A DNA stretch of 64,000 nucleotides. Source: Terriglobales bacterium. Its GTDB lineage: Bacteria; Acidobacteriota; Terriglobia; Terriglobales; Acidobacteriaceae. The notes under the pieces were generated by a model. The model saw only the letters and a program-made list of their open reading frames with translations. It was not told the DNA's origin and did no database searches. Of the stretch, positions 16,722 through 25,434 are shown in pieces. Where the stretch lies: NCBI GenBank assembly GCA_035561515.1, contig DATMXP010000035.1:62001-126000 (forward strand). Reading direction: 5' to 3'. Every line of letters starts with the position of its first letter. The stretch's first letter is position 1. Position numbers and translations under genes: made by a program.

Positions 16722-17690
16722 TCAATGCTCCGCGGCCCTGAGCTCCTCAACGATCTCACGGGCTGCGGCGCGAGCTTCATCGAACTGGTTGGGTTCAAAT
16801 GAAATTGCGCCGACGCGCGCATGTCCTCCGCCGCCATAGCGCTCGCACACTTTGGCGAGGTTTACCATTTTCTCTACTGGGGTTTTGGTCCACGGATTGG
16901 AGCCGACCGAAACCTTCGTCCGGAAGCTGCTCCGGCTCAAGCCCACGCTGTACGTGCTTTGCGGATGCAAATAGTAAGGAACAAATTTGTTGTAGCCTTC
17001 CAGATCGTAACCTGTCACATCAAAGAAGATGGTTCCCTCTTTGCACTCGCTTTTCTCCCGGATGATATCGATGGATTTCTTATGGCGATCCATCAATGGC
17101 GGAACCAGTTCAGCAACGAAAGGCTCACGAATGATATCGACCAGCGAGCGCGAGGCCAGCAACGGAATCAGGCGCGGAATGAAGGCTGGATCCTGAGTCG
17201 ATTCAATGACCATCGTCAACTTCATCGCAGGTTCTTTCATCTCGACGGCTGCTTTGGCGTCCTCGTAGAGAGCACCGTCGATGATGTCCGCCCACTGCAC
17301 CACTTCGGCGACCGGTTTGGGATTAAACCCAAAGCGCTTTTCGGTAGTTTCGGCGATGAACTTCGTACACGAACGGTAGTCGGGATCGTAGAACTTTCTC
17401 GTACTGGGATTGCTTTCGTAATGGGCAGCGTCTTCAGGGGACAAAAAAGCGCTCTGGTGGTGATCGAACCACCAGGTGATTTTTGGCGACGTGCAGTACT
17501 TAAAATCGAGGATCGCGTTTTCATCTCCGCTGAATTGGCTTTCCTCAAAGAGTGCGCCCGCGCGGTGAACCAGCCCCGTATATCCGAACTCCACATCGTG
17601 ACGAATGCGTTCGCGATAAAAGCGCGTGAATACGGCCGCCGAGCATGCACCATCGAAACACTTGTCGTGATATAAGACCCGAATTCTCAA
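16722..17690 (-). CDS. DHH-family phosphoesterase
   Basis: 322 residues. The DHH fold is clear: HDKCFDGACSAAV (His8, Asp9, Asp13), the namesake FDHHQSA (Asp76-His77-His78), an Asp in VVQWADIIDG, and the DHHA1 signature GGGGHARVGAISF near 286-298. Family members hydrolyse phosphodiester or pyrophosphate bonds (oligoribonucleases of the NrnA type, c-di-AMP or pAp phosphatases, exopolyphosphatases). The exact substrate cannot be decided. No neighbouring genes suggest one. Confidence 0.85.
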   Translation of the reverse strand: MRIRVLYHDKCFDGACSAAVFTRFYRERIRHDVEFGYTGLVHRAGALFEESQFSGDENAILDFKYCTSPKITWWFDHHQSAFLSPEDAAHYESNPSTRKFYDPDYRSCTKFIAETTEKRFGFNPKPVAEVVQWADIIDGALYEDAKAAVEMKEPAMKLTMVIESTQDPAFIPRLIPLLASRSLVDIIREPFVAELVPPLMDRHKKSIDIIREKSECKEGTIFFDVTGYDLEGYNKFVPYYLHPQSTYSVGLSRSSFRTKVSVGSNPWTKTPVEKMVNLAKVCERYGGGGHARVGAISFEPNQFDEARAAAREIVEELRAAEH

Positions 17691-17780
17691 CCCTGCTCCC
17701 CTTGAGCCGCAAAATCAAAAGACAAAGCCAATTAGAATGGCGACCCACATGGCACCTTGTCAAGGCTGATGAAAACGAAA

Positions 17781-17800
17781 GGACGGCCGAACAGCCGTCC
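17781..17800 (-). terminator. intrinsic terminator of the zinc-ribbon membrane gene
   Basis: GGACGGC (17781-17787) and GCCGTCC (17794-17800), six-base loop. On the minus strand the tail is TTTCGTTTTC, 20 bases past the stop at 17820. Confidence 0.75.
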
Positions 17801-17819
17801 CTTGTAAGCAACCAGTGGG

Positions 17820-18266
17820 CTAAATCGCGTTTGCCTGTTTTTCCGCCAGATCGCCGATCACGGGCAATTTAAACATTTGACCCTGATATGCCTTGATCAG
17901 AAGGACGATCCAAACGATCAGAAACAGGATGTGGATTACCTGCATCACCATCCATCCAATCACCGGAATCATCATCAGCACGATATTTATGACGATCCAG
18001 GCAACGGCAAAGAACAGGCATTGAAACGAATGAAATCTCACGAACTTGTTGCGGTTGTACGGTGTGGTAACGAGGAAAATGATGGCCGGAATAATCGTGA
18101 TGTATGCCAGCAGGCCAGCAACATTATCGGTGAGGCCACCCGTGGTAACGGTGCTGGCAGTTCCGCCCGGAGTGGCAGTTGCTCCGGCTATGGGCTGTCC
18201 GCACTTCTGACAGAAGGCGGAGCTATCGTCCATGGGATTACCGCAATTAACGCAAAAACGCGCCAT
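17820..18266 (-). CDS. zinc-ribbon plus transmembrane protein (DUF4870-like)
   Basis: 148 residues from ATG 18266 (GGAGGATACTG before it). A zinc ribbon with Cys5, Cys8, Cys19 and Cys22 (FCVNCGNPMDDSSAFCQKCG) is joined by a Ser/Thr/Gly linker to three membrane helices (LLAYITIIPAIIFLVTTPYN, SFQCLFFAVAWIVINIVLMM, IHILFLIVWIVLLIKAYQGQ). The membrane part matches the DUF4870/TIC20-like layout common in bacterial envelope proteins. Role unknown; the ribbon probably mediates assembly rather than catalysis. Confidence 0.8.
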   Translation of the reverse strand: MARFCVNCGNPMDDSSAFCQKCGQPIAGATATPGGTASTVTTGGLTDNVAGLLAYITIIPAIIFLVTTPYNRNKFVRFHSFQCLFFAVAWIVINIVLMMIPVIGWMVMQVIHILFLIVWIVLLIKAYQGQMFKLPVIGDLAEKQANAI

Positions 18267-18343
18267 CAGTATCCTCCAAGGTTGGAAAGTTTGGGACACG
18301 TTACCCCAAACTACGTCGCATTACAACGCTTGTGGTTGTGAAA

Positions 18344-18817
18344 CTATTGCTGCTGACCTTCAGACCTGAAACGACGTTTCGGCGATGTGCCAAGATCCTG
18401 AGAGATACGGCGGAGAGTCGCGGACATGCTTTGAATGGCGGCGTCGGCTTTCGGAGCGGTTTCACCGTCACACTGCTGGACGGCATAGGAGAGTATCTGA
18501 AGGGCATTTCTGAGTTCGTGATTGAGTTGCTGGATAGCAGCGTTCTGTCGTTCAATGGAAACCAGCAGCAGATACACAATGACAGAGGTGATCGTGGTGC
18601 CGATCCCTATGGTGACGATCAAGGTCCATAACGGCGGCCTGGGATTTCCACCGAGAGTCCATCTGAACAACCAATCAACCAGGAATGCCAAAATCGCATA
18701 GAAAACTGCAAAGGCGACAGTACCCCACACGGGGTGCTGGCGAAGAGCCGCCGAGTTCAGCAGAACTTTCACAGTTGATTGGGATTCAGAATAGCCGGAG
18801 GGCGATGCGTTCCACAA
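18344..18817 (-). CDS. membrane protein with a histidine-kinase-type H-box but no kinase domain
   Basis: 157 residues from a TTG at 18817; a GTG 16 codons in is also possible and the start is uncertain. Two membrane helices (about residues 31-53 and 64-86) are followed directly by LNHELRNALQILSYAVQQ, which has the form of a HisKA phospho-acceptor helix (H-E-L-R-N). A second helix ends the protein (AAIQSMSATLRRISQDL). There is no ATPase domain. It could be a histidine-containing phosphotransfer partner, a dimerising pseudo-kinase or a truncated kinase. Confidence 0.6.
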   Translation of the reverse strand: MWNASPSGYSESQSTVKVLLNSAALRQHPVWGTVAFAVFYAILAFLVDWLFRWTLGGNPRPPLWTLIVTIGIGTTITSVIVYLLLVSIERQNAAIQQLNHELRNALQILSYAVQQCDGETAPKADAAIQSMSATLRRISQDLGTSPKRRFRSEGQQQ

Positions 18818-18840
18818 TCTGAGGGGCGTCAGAAAGTGTA

Positions 18841-18866
18841 AGAGGCATGGCCACGGCCATGCCTCT
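18841..18866. terminator. perfect hairpin after the small zinc-ribbon gene
   Basis: AGAGGCATGGC-CACG-GCCATGCCTCT, an 11-bp perfect stem, 14 bases past the stop of the minus-strand gene at 18881. U-poor tail. Confidence 0.55.
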
Positions 18867-18880
18867 ACTTACAGTTTTAC

Positions 18881-19060
18881 TTAAAGTTTTTCGTAGAAGT
18901 CGCAGGCGGAGCAGGAAATAAACATCCCACCCGGAACACCACGCTCGGCGTCTTTGATCCGCTTTACAATGCGCGTCGGTTTGCCGCACTTGGGACAATC
19001 CGTGGACTTGGAGGTGTCCATGACCTTTTTGCGGTCAGCCGTTTTTGCGATCTTTGCCAT
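18881..19060 (-). CDS. 59-residue zinc-ribbon protein
   Basis: A short gene read directly: ATG ends at 19060 after GGAGAGAGAT, and TAA is at 18881-18883. The product starts MAKIAKTADRKKVMDTSKST, then has CPKCGKPTRI and ends ISCSACDFYEKL. The two CxxC pairs give a four-Cys zinc ribbon with a basic N-terminus; size and layout resemble small nucleic-acid- or ribosome-associated ribbons. The good Shine-Dalgarno and following hairpin support a real gene. Function unknown. Confidence 0.8.
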   Translation of the reverse strand: MAKIAKTADRKKVMDTSKSTDCPKCGKPTRIVKRIKDAERGVPGGMFISCSACDFYEKL

Positions 19061-19198
19061 ATCTCTCTCCTGACAGAATCCTCCGTCGGCCGTCTTGCCA
19101 CCGGATCAGAATTCCCTGAAATTGCGGGAGTAAATGAACTTGAGGACCGGTCGAACCGGTTAGGATTGCTCTACTCTCCGTATCGGTACGATTTTACA

Positions 19199-20296
19199 CT
19201 ATCGCGCTTTCAACTCATAAGATTTGAGGACACTGGAGGCGATGGCGCGGTTGATCTCGGCCGCGTTGATGCCACGCATATTGATCATGACAACTGAAAC
19301 GATCTTCCTGGCAGGGATCACCAGCATGGCTGTGCTGGTACCCTGCTGAGAACCGGTGTGTCCGTAGGCGGGCAAACCGTCGAGGTCGCCGATTCCCCAT
19401 CCGAGCCCGTAACGGGTTTCTTTGCCGTCGGAGGTCTTGAGCGAAGTCCACATCAGCCGCATGGTTTCGGGTTTAAGCAGCTCTTGGTCCAGCAGCTTCA
19501 TGACAAAACGAACCATGTCTTCAGGGGTGGAAAGATACCCGCCTCCAGGGATCTTGTAGCTGCTGTCCATCGGGCCGTCATTCACGACTTTGCTGTCGAT
19601 CTTCCAATACCCATGAGACCGGCCGGGAATGATGGTGTAAACGTCGTCAACAAAGGTGTGCGCCATGCCAGCGGGCTTGAGAATGTGCCGCCTCATGTAT
19701 TCGGGATACGGCAGGCCGGTTACGCCTTCGATCACACAGCCAAGTACGGTGTAGCCATGGGTGGTGTAGAGATACTTCGTCCCCGGTTCGAAGGCGAGGG
19801 GATCGTTCTTGAACATGATCATGCCGTCGATGAGCGAGTAGTAATGCATGGTGCTCTCCGACTCCTTGCCCTCGTAAGCGCGAACGCCTCCGATGTGACC
19901 GAGTAACTGCCGGGTGGTAACGGTCCATTCCTTCTTAGGAAAATGCGAACAATACTCCTGGACAGGAGCATCGAGCTTTACTTTCCCTTGCTCGACAAGC
20001 TCAAGTACACCCACCGCCGTCAATGGCTTACAAAGGGAGCCTGTACGCATGAGGGTATCGGGCCGGAGAGGAATGCCGTTCTCGAGGTCGGCGGAGCCAT
20101 AAGCTTTCTTCAGCACCACGTGTCCTTGCACGCCGATAGCCAGCGACAGACCTGGAATCTTCTGCGCACTCATAGCTTTGTTGACGATATCGTCGATCTG
20201 CCGGAGGACTTGGGGAGAAAGCTGCGCCGCAGCCGTACCGCAGAGCAGAAGGAGCAGCAGCCATAGAGCGCAAAGCTTTGGCGCACGGTGGATCAT
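19199..20296 (-). CDS. secreted beta-lactamase-like serine hydrolase (class C / penicillin-binding fold)
   Basis: 365 residues from ATG 20296, which gives a normal signal peptide (LCALWLLLLLLCGTAAAQ). A GTG at 20353 overlapping the upstream stop (GTGA) would add 19 residues and is the alternative. Catalytic motifs: Ser87-Leu-Cys-Lys90 (SxxK) and YGHTGSQQGT (HxG, KTG-like box). The YxN position reads LYTTHGYTVLG, that is YTT instead of YSN. Members are esterases, D-amino-acid peptidases or beta-lactamases; the substrate is unknown. It lies directly downstream of ybaK. Confidence 0.85.
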   Translation of the reverse strand: MIHRAPKLCALWLLLLLLCGTAAAQLSPQVLRQIDDIVNKAMSAQKIPGLSLAIGVQGHVVLKKAYGSADLENGIPLRPDTLMRTGSLCKPLTAVGVLELVEQGKVKLDAPVQEYCSHFPKKEWTVTTRQLLGHIGGVRAYEGKESESTMHYYSLIDGMIMFKNDPLAFEPGTKYLYTTHGYTVLGCVIEGVTGLPYPEYMRRHILKPAGMAHTFVDDVYTIIPGRSHGYWKIDSKVVNDGPMDSSYKIPGGGYLSTPEDMVRFVMKLLDQELLKPETMRLMWTSLKTSDGKETRYGLGWGIGDLDGLPAYGHTGSQQGTSTAMLVIPARKIVSVVMINMRGINAAEINRAIASSVLKSYELKAR

Positions 20297-20349
20297 TGCC
20301 AATAATTCTATTCGCGTAACGTGTTCGTGCTTCGGAATTATGAGGCCCC

Positions 20350-20832
20350 TCACTGGGCAATGTCGGCGTAGGTCGCGTTAACCGCACGCAGGTAGTCGGC
20401 AGGGCTGAGGAGAATCTGGACGCCACGCATTCCCGCCGACACGGAGATGACGTCCTGCAGCTGGGCGGTGTGGTGGATGAAGACAGGATATGGTTTCTTG
20501 CAGGCCAGCGCGGTTACTCCGCCGCGGATGTAACCGGTGAGCGGCTGCACCTCCTTGAGCGGGACCATGTGCATCTTGCGGTCTCCGGTGGCTTCGGCGA
20601 GTGATTTGAGGTTTACCTCTTTATCAGCTGGAATCACGGCCATGCAGACGCCATTGACGTCTCCGCGAACCACGAGCGTCTTGAATACCTTTTCGTATGG
20701 AAGGCCGATCTTATCGGCAACGAGTTCTGCTTCTAGGTGATCAGGGTCGACTTCGTACTCGCGAAGCTCGTAGGAGATCCCAAGATTATCCAACTGCCGC
20801 GCTGCATTGGTCTTGGGCGACTTCTTAGCCAT
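20350..20832 (-). CDS. ybaK: Cys-tRNA(Pro) deacylase, YbaK/EbsC family
   Basis: 160 residues from ATG 20832 (MAKKSPKTNAARQLD), the normal family length; a longer frame exists but adds non-family sequence. Characteristic YbaK segments: KVFKTLVVRGD, CMAVIPADKEVNLKSLA, GYIRGGVTALACKKPYPVFI and SVSAGMRGVQILLSPADYL. It hydrolyses Cys mis-attached to tRNA(Pro). A GTG in the downstream serine hydrolase frame overlaps this stop. It lies downstream of the PRC-barrel gene's terminator. Confidence 0.93.
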   Translation of the reverse strand: MAKKSPKTNAARQLDNLGISYELREYEVDPDHLEAELVADKIGLPYEKVFKTLVVRGDVNGVCMAVIPADKEVNLKSLAEATGDRKMHMVPLKEVQPLTGYIRGGVTALACKKPYPVFIHHTAQLQDVISVSAGMRGVQILLSPADYLRAVNATYADIAQ

Positions 20833-20844
20833 GTCATTAGGATA

Positions 20845-20880
20845 CAAAAAAAAATGGCGCCGGCCTGAGCCGACGCCATC
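20845..20880 (-). terminator. intrinsic terminator with a nine-T run
   Basis: A GATGGCGTCGGC / GCCGGCGCCAT-type stem on the minus strand followed by an uninterrupted T run (complement of A's at 20846-20854). It ends the PRC-barrel gene. Confidence 0.85.
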
Positions 20881-20893
20881 AAATCCGACGGGG

Positions 20894-21604
20894 TTATCCG
20901 ACTTTGCGGTCGCGATCGCGCTTGGGAATGCTGGCACTCGGGCTGATACCGCAGGCGGAGCATCCAGAGGTGATCCGGCTACGGTCACGGCGGAGCCGGT
21001 CTTCAAAGCTGCCCCAGCGATGTCCAAGGCGCTCGCGGCTCACGACGCCGCCCCCGCTGGCGATGGGATCGTTGGCTACAGGGGGATTTTCTCGGGCAAT
21101 GGTGGTGCGCATCGGCGTGACATCGGTTGCGCCGGTAGGAACGCTGGAAGTTGTCCGCGCCATGCCCGGGGTAGCGGTAGGCATTTCGCTCGTGGTCGGA
21201 GTAACGATCTTGTCTACCTCTTCTTCGCGGTGCATGACTTCTCCGTCGGACCAAGCCCGTGTGTAGCGGGTTTCGTAATCGTTCCAGCGATCGCGGTCGC
21301 TGACGATGTCCTCATCGTATTCGGGGAATGATTCGATCTCGGCCTTGCTGAGGTTCACGTAATAGTCATCGTCGTGCTCGCGAGAGGCTTCGAGGCGACC
21401 TGCGGGCACCAGAAACTTCTTGCTCGAGAGCCAGCCACCGGTATCGACGACTACGTAACGGATGTCGCCGGTGGTGTGGTCGAAAATTACATCATCGATC
21501 TCGCCGAGTTTCTCGTCGCCGCGGCCGTACAGGTCAGAATCGCGGATATCGTCTACATCTTTTTCGGAAAAACGAAAGTCCCTCAAAGTGCCGTAATGAT
21601 TCAT
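20894..21604 (-). CDS. PRC-barrel domain protein
   Basis: 236 residues from ATG 21604 (AGAGGAGA upstream). The N-terminal about 105 residues form a PRC-barrel (SDLYGRGDEKLGEIDDVIFD, GDIRYVVVDTGGWLSSKKFLVPAGRL, then the YYVNLSK strand). Then follows a low-complexity Thr/Ala/Pro linker and an Arg/Ser-rich tail (RLRRDRSRITSGCSACG). PRC-barrels occur in RimM and photosynthetic centre subunits and as stress-induced storage-like proteins in soil bacteria; the last is the best fit. Function unproven. Confidence 0.82.
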   Translation of the reverse strand: MNHYGTLRDFRFSEKDVDDIRDSDLYGRGDEKLGEIDDVIFDHTTGDIRYVVVDTGGWLSSKKFLVPAGRLEASREHDDDYYVNLSKAEIESFPEYDEDIVSDRDRWNDYETRYTRAWSDGEVMHREEEVDKIVTPTTSEMPTATPGMARTTSSVPTGATDVTPMRTTIARENPPVANDPIASGGGVVSRERLGHRWGSFEDRLRRDRSRITSGCSACGISPSASIPKRDRDRKVG

Positions 21605-21695
21605 ATCTTCTCCTCTGCTGTGGGAATCAAGCCAGTGCCTATGGATGCTTATTCCCGGCACGGAGTGGTGCGACGACGCAGTGGAAAGCAGAGAC

Positions 21696-21723
21696 GAAAA
21701 AGCCGGACACTGATGTGCCCGGC
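21696..21723 (-). terminator. intrinsic terminator of the M49 peptidase gene
   Basis: On the minus strand GCCGGGCAC / GTGTCCGGC (around 21701-21723, one G-T pair) is followed by TTTTTCG. Confidence 0.7.
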
Positions 21724-21745
21724 CCGGTGAGTTTCAGCAGCTTGG

Positions 21746-23875
21746 TTAACGGCGGGATCTAGCCCGCTTCTTCATGGGTTTCTTTGCTGGAGCGGGTTCT
21801 TTCTTCGGTTCCGGAACTGTGATGCTCTTTCCGTACATCGATCCATAAAGCAGGTACTGGTGTACGGAATCTTTTGGATAGGTCATCCGAATGGCTACAA
21901 CCCGTCCCTTTGTAGTGGTGGCGGTAAGTTCGGGATAGAGTCCCGCCCAGTATGACGGCACGTTCAGCGACGCGTAACGCTTAACGACCTGGTCGCGAAG
22001 GTTGGGGTCGAATTTCACGCCATATTTGTCGACCAGAGCCTTAATGCCGTCGTAGTCACCTTCGCCCTTAATGCGCATGATTTCGGCCAGCAGCTCACCG
22101 ACGCCTTGGCGCATCTTCTGGTAGTCGGTGACCATGATGTATGTCTTGCCGTTGCGATCGAACATCTTGACCGCGCCGGTCTTGTCCATCAGGTAGTTGG
22201 CAATTAGCGCGCGGTTACGCTGGTGGTCTTCTTCGATCGTGGTGCCCTTGGGAATTCGGCGCAGTTGCGTGAGCACCACGAGAACAGCAGAGTCGTACTG
22301 GGCTTTGGCGACTTCTTCCTGGTTGGTCACGAGGCCCAGCTCTTTCAATTTCGGGTCCCAAACGTTCCAGAGGGACATCAGGTCCGCCCGAGCCTCTTCC
22401 ATCGTGGAGTAATACTCCTTCAGGAGGGCCTCGGAACCGCTCTTCAGCTTCGGATTCAGCTTGCCCGATCCATGGCCGATCACTTCATGCATAGCCGTAT
22501 GCAGTTCGTCAGCTTCCTGACCGTACTTAATGTCGCGTTGAATGATCTCGTCGTTGGCGCCGAACTCACGAATGGCCTTGTGCCCGCCTGCGGCTTCAAA
22601 GGCGCGGCTGCTGGCGGTGAACAGGAAGTTCTTGGTGCCGAATGCCTCCCGCAGTTCGTTCTCGTTGGGCAGGTTCAGGCCGATGGTGTTCACGTGAAAG
22701 TCGCCGCTTTCAATCACGGTTTCAACGGCTTTCACGCTTGGTGGCGAGAACTTCGTCTTCTTGTACTTGTCGTCCCAAGGCGCCTTGGATTCGAAATACT
22801 CGGCGTTGTGGGCAAGTTTCACCATGGTGTCCGTGAGTGGCTTGTCGGTAATGCTGACGAAAGCCTGCGAGCTGCCTTTCTGCCCGCGAGCGTCGCGGTA
22901 TACCTCGACGAATCCGTTCGTGAAATCGACGGTGGCATCGTTCTTCACCCACAGCTCCCCGAACTTCAGCCAATCACTAAATTCGCCGGTCTGGTAATAG
23001 TGGATGAGCGAGCCGATCACTTCCGCCTGCTGAGGCTCGGCTACCGTTTGGGCTTTCTTCAGGAACTCGATCGTCTGCTTCAGGAAGAGCGCGTACTTGC
23101 CCGCAGGGATGGATCCGTCGTCGGTACCTGCACGCCAGACTTCCTCGCGCAACTGGCCATCCGGACCCTTCACGACGGTGGAGTTGAGCGGGTATTTCTC
23201 CTTGAAGTTGTTCAGCTCGGCCAGAGTAACTCCCGAGCCATAGAACGTATTGGAGCTGGCCTGGATGATGTCCTTGCCGCCCTCGGGGCTCTTGGCTGTG
23301 ATCATCGGTTCGAAGTTCGGATCAAATAGAGAAGCTCGCAGCGACTCGAGTTCTTTCGTCACGGCGTCCGGCGATTCAAGCGGCGCCAGGTCGGCGTAAC
23401 CGGAGGCGAACGCTCCGTTCTTCTGTGCCTGAAGCGCTGCTGATTCCAGTTCTTCCGGTGTGAAGTCCGGCAGGAACTTCTGCGCGGTGGTCTCGTTGTG
23501 CTTCCCGCGGTTCGCCCAGAAGAGCTTCGCAAATTCGGTGATCTTGCCCATTAGTTTGGGCTCGATGCCATCCGAGTGCGAAACGATTTCCTCGAGCAGC
23601 CTCTTCTGACGAATGCCATACGCCGATAGCTGATCGTAGATGATGGGATCAATCGCAATTGCCGCCTGGGTGAGCCAGTACGCCAATTCTTTCTGTTTCG
23701 GCGTGAGCGACCGGAAACTCTCAGCGTGAAGCTGTACAAACCCTGTGGTTCCGACGCGCTCGACCAACTCTCCCGGAGGTACCACTTTTGTTGGGGCTTT
23801 CTTCGGGTTCTTACACCAGCCAAAAACTGTCACGAGAAGCATCAGAGCTATGACTGCGCCGCTGCGCATTTTCAT
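21746..23875 (-). CDS. M49 (dipeptidyl-peptidase III-like) metallopeptidase
   Basis: 709 residues from ATG 23875 (GGAGG six bases upstream), with an N-terminal hydrophobic stretch (VIALMLLVTVFGW) that may be a signal or anchor. The diagnostic zinc motif is HEVIGHGSG (His463, Glu464, His468), and the second ligand region reads EEARADLMSLW (Glu493-494), matching the HExxxH...EExRAE pattern of the M49 family. Members remove dipeptides from the N-terminus of small peptides. The C-terminus is Lys/Pro/Ala-rich. It stands alone with its own terminator. Confidence 0.9.
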   Translation of the reverse strand: MKMRSGAVIALMLLVTVFGWCKNPKKAPTKVVPPGELVERVGTTGFVQLHAESFRSLTPKQKELAYWLTQAAIAIDPIIYDQLSAYGIRQKRLLEEIVSHSDGIEPKLMGKITEFAKLFWANRGKHNETTAQKFLPDFTPEELESAALQAQKNGAFASGYADLAPLESPDAVTKELESLRASLFDPNFEPMITAKSPEGGKDIIQASSNTFYGSGVTLAELNNFKEKYPLNSTVVKGPDGQLREEVWRAGTDDGSIPAGKYALFLKQTIEFLKKAQTVAEPQQAEVIGSLIHYYQTGEFSDWLKFGELWVKNDATVDFTNGFVEVYRDARGQKGSSQAFVSITDKPLTDTMVKLAHNAEYFESKAPWDDKYKKTKFSPPSVKAVETVIESGDFHVNTIGLNLPNENELREAFGTKNFLFTASSRAFEAAGGHKAIREFGANDEIIQRDIKYGQEADELHTAMHEVIGHGSGKLNPKLKSGSEALLKEYYSTMEEARADLMSLWNVWDPKLKELGLVTNQEEVAKAQYDSAVLVVLTQLRRIPKGTTIEEDHQRNRALIANYLMDKTGAVKMFDRNGKTYIMVTDYQKMRQGVGELLAEIMRIKGEGDYDGIKALVDKYGVKFDPNLRDQVVKRYASLNVPSYWAGLYPELTATTTKGRVVAIRMTYPKDSVHQYLLYGSMYGKSITVPEPKKEPAPAKKPMKKRARSRR

Positions 23876-24027
23876 CCTTTTCCTCCACTCCAATTAAAAC
23901 GCTGGGGGCCAAACTCGATAATGGTAAACGACGAAGCAGAAACATGGCGACTTTGTCCGTGCCCGGATGTATCCCCGAAGCGATTACGGTTGACATGCGA
24001 ATCGAGTGTGAATAATGTTCCCCGCCT

Positions 24028-25002
24028 ATGTGGGGTTCACTGCGCAACCTGTTCGTCTTGTTGTTCCTGTTGACTCTTGTCCCGACGGTATCCCCGGCGC
24101 AAACGAGCGAAGGCTCGGTAACGCCTCCTGAGATCAAAGTAACGATCCTCGGTTCCGGCGCGGGTCCGCCCGTGCGGCTCGATCGATATGGCCCGAGCAT
24201 TCTGGTGGAAGCAGGTTCCGAAACGCTGCTATTCGACTGCGGTCGCGGAGCATTGATCCGGATGACGCAAGCAGGCGTTCCACTTGAAAAGATAACCAAG
24301 CTATTCCTTACACATTTGCATTCGGACCATATCGTGGATATTCCCGACCTTTTGCTGACGCCCTGGTCTGGTCGCACAGCGCGGTCGGTTCCGTTGGAAG
24401 TGTGGGGACCGACGGGTACCTCTGCGATGATGGGTCATTTGCAGAAGGCTTTTGAGTTCGATATCCACGTGCGCCGCGACCTCGACGAGAAATTCTCTCC
24501 CGATGGCATTCGCGTCGTCAGCCATGACATCAAAGAAGGAACCGTCTACGAAAAGAACGGCGTTAGAGTCACGGCATTCACCGTGGATCACGGTCCGGTG
24601 AAGCCGGCTTTCGGATTTCGAATCGACTATGCCGGACGATCCCTCGCACTCTCCGGAGACACCCGACCATCGCAGAACCTATTGAAGTTCAGCAAGGGAG
24701 TCGACGTCATCATTCATGAGGCCGTCGATCCTGACGTATTTCGCCGAGCCACAACGCACCACACCGCCGCCCAGGCAGAATCGATCATCGCTCATCACAC
24801 AACGCCCGAACAAGCAGGAGAGATCTTTACAAAACTAGAACCTAAACTCGCGGTGTTTTCCCATGCTGCCGGGGGTGAAGAGATGCTGAGCAAAACTCGG
24901 AAGACCTATTCGGGACCACTCGTGATGGGCGAAGACCTGATGGTATTGGTGATCGGGACGGGTGTAGAGGTGCGTCGGCCTGGTTTAGAACACAGAAAGT
25001 AG
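24028..25002 (+). CDS. secreted MBL-fold metallohydrolase
   Basis: 324 residues with signal peptide (LFVLLFLLTLVPTVSPAQ). The metallo-beta-lactamase metal motif THLHSDH (His96, His98, Asp100, His101) is complete. Further ligands lie in FTVDHGPVKPAFGFRID and LSGDTRPSQN, and an HHTTPEQAGEIF loop follows. The 'ILGSGAGPP' start and the RNase Z-like layout suggest an exported phosphodiesterase or arylsulfatase-like enzyme. It is divergent from the M49 gene. Confidence 0.87.
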   Translation: MWGSLRNLFVLLFLLTLVPTVSPAQTSEGSVTPPEIKVTILGSGAGPPVRLDRYGPSILVEAGSETLLFDCGRGALIRMTQAGVPLEKITKLFLTHLHSDHIVDIPDLLLTPWSGRTARSVPLEVWGPTGTSAMMGHLQKAFEFDIHVRRDLDEKFSPDGIRVVSHDIKEGTVYEKNGVRVTAFTVDHGPVKPAFGFRIDYAGRSLALSGDTRPSQNLLKFSKGVDVIIHEAVDPDVFRRATTHHTAAQAESIIAHHTTPEQAGEIFTKLEPKLAVFSHAAGGEEMLSKTRKTYSGPLVMGEDLMVLVIGTGVEVRRPGLEHRK

Positions 25003-25014
25003 TCGTCGGAAAAA

Positions 25015-25377
25015 CTACGCGGCCTGATCCAGCACACGGTGGATAAACTCGAGCAGTTCTCTTTTCGAAAAGGGCTTCTGCAAAATCGGCAACCCTGCCG
25101 TTGGGTCGTGAAACACGGCACCACTCATCAGGACGATGACGGCCTGCGGATCCTGCGACAGCAATTCACGTGCGAGTTCTACACCGGAGTGGGTTCCAAG
25201 ATGGGCATCGATTAGCGCCAAACTGAACTTCCCGGACTTAAATTGATCGAGAGCCTGGGCATACGTGCTCACGGCCAGCGTCTCGAAGCCTTCGTCCTCC
25301 AGGAGCATGGAGACAGCCGCGCGCACGCCGTCACTATCGTCGACAATCAAGACCCTGGTCACAGACCGGTTCTCCAT
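25015..25377 (-). CDS. single-domain response regulator (CheY-like)
   Basis: 120 residues, one receiver domain: acidic pair in VLIVDDSDG, phospho-acceptor Asp57 in LALIDAHLG, and Lys about 101 in ILQKPFSK. Nothing follows the receiver. Its partner kinase is not adjacent; the nearest signalling genes are the pseudo-kinase fusion (26025) and the HDOD protein, all close to the flagellin remnant, so a link to motility is possible. Confidence 0.9.
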   Translation of the reverse strand: MENRSVTRVLIVDDSDGVRAAVSMLLEDEGFETLAVSTYAQALDQFKSGKFSLALIDAHLGTHSGVELARELLSQDPQAVIVLMSGAVFHDPTAGLPILQKPFSKRELLEFIHRVLDQAA

Positions 25378-25434
25378 CTCTCACCTTGCCCCAAGGTTAA
25401 CTCAATCACCTGCGGAATGAAACGCGGATATGGT

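Noticed and set aside
22223..23329. A 368-codon plus-strand frame
   Set aside because: It runs antisense to the M49 peptidase gene, and the product shows no family features.
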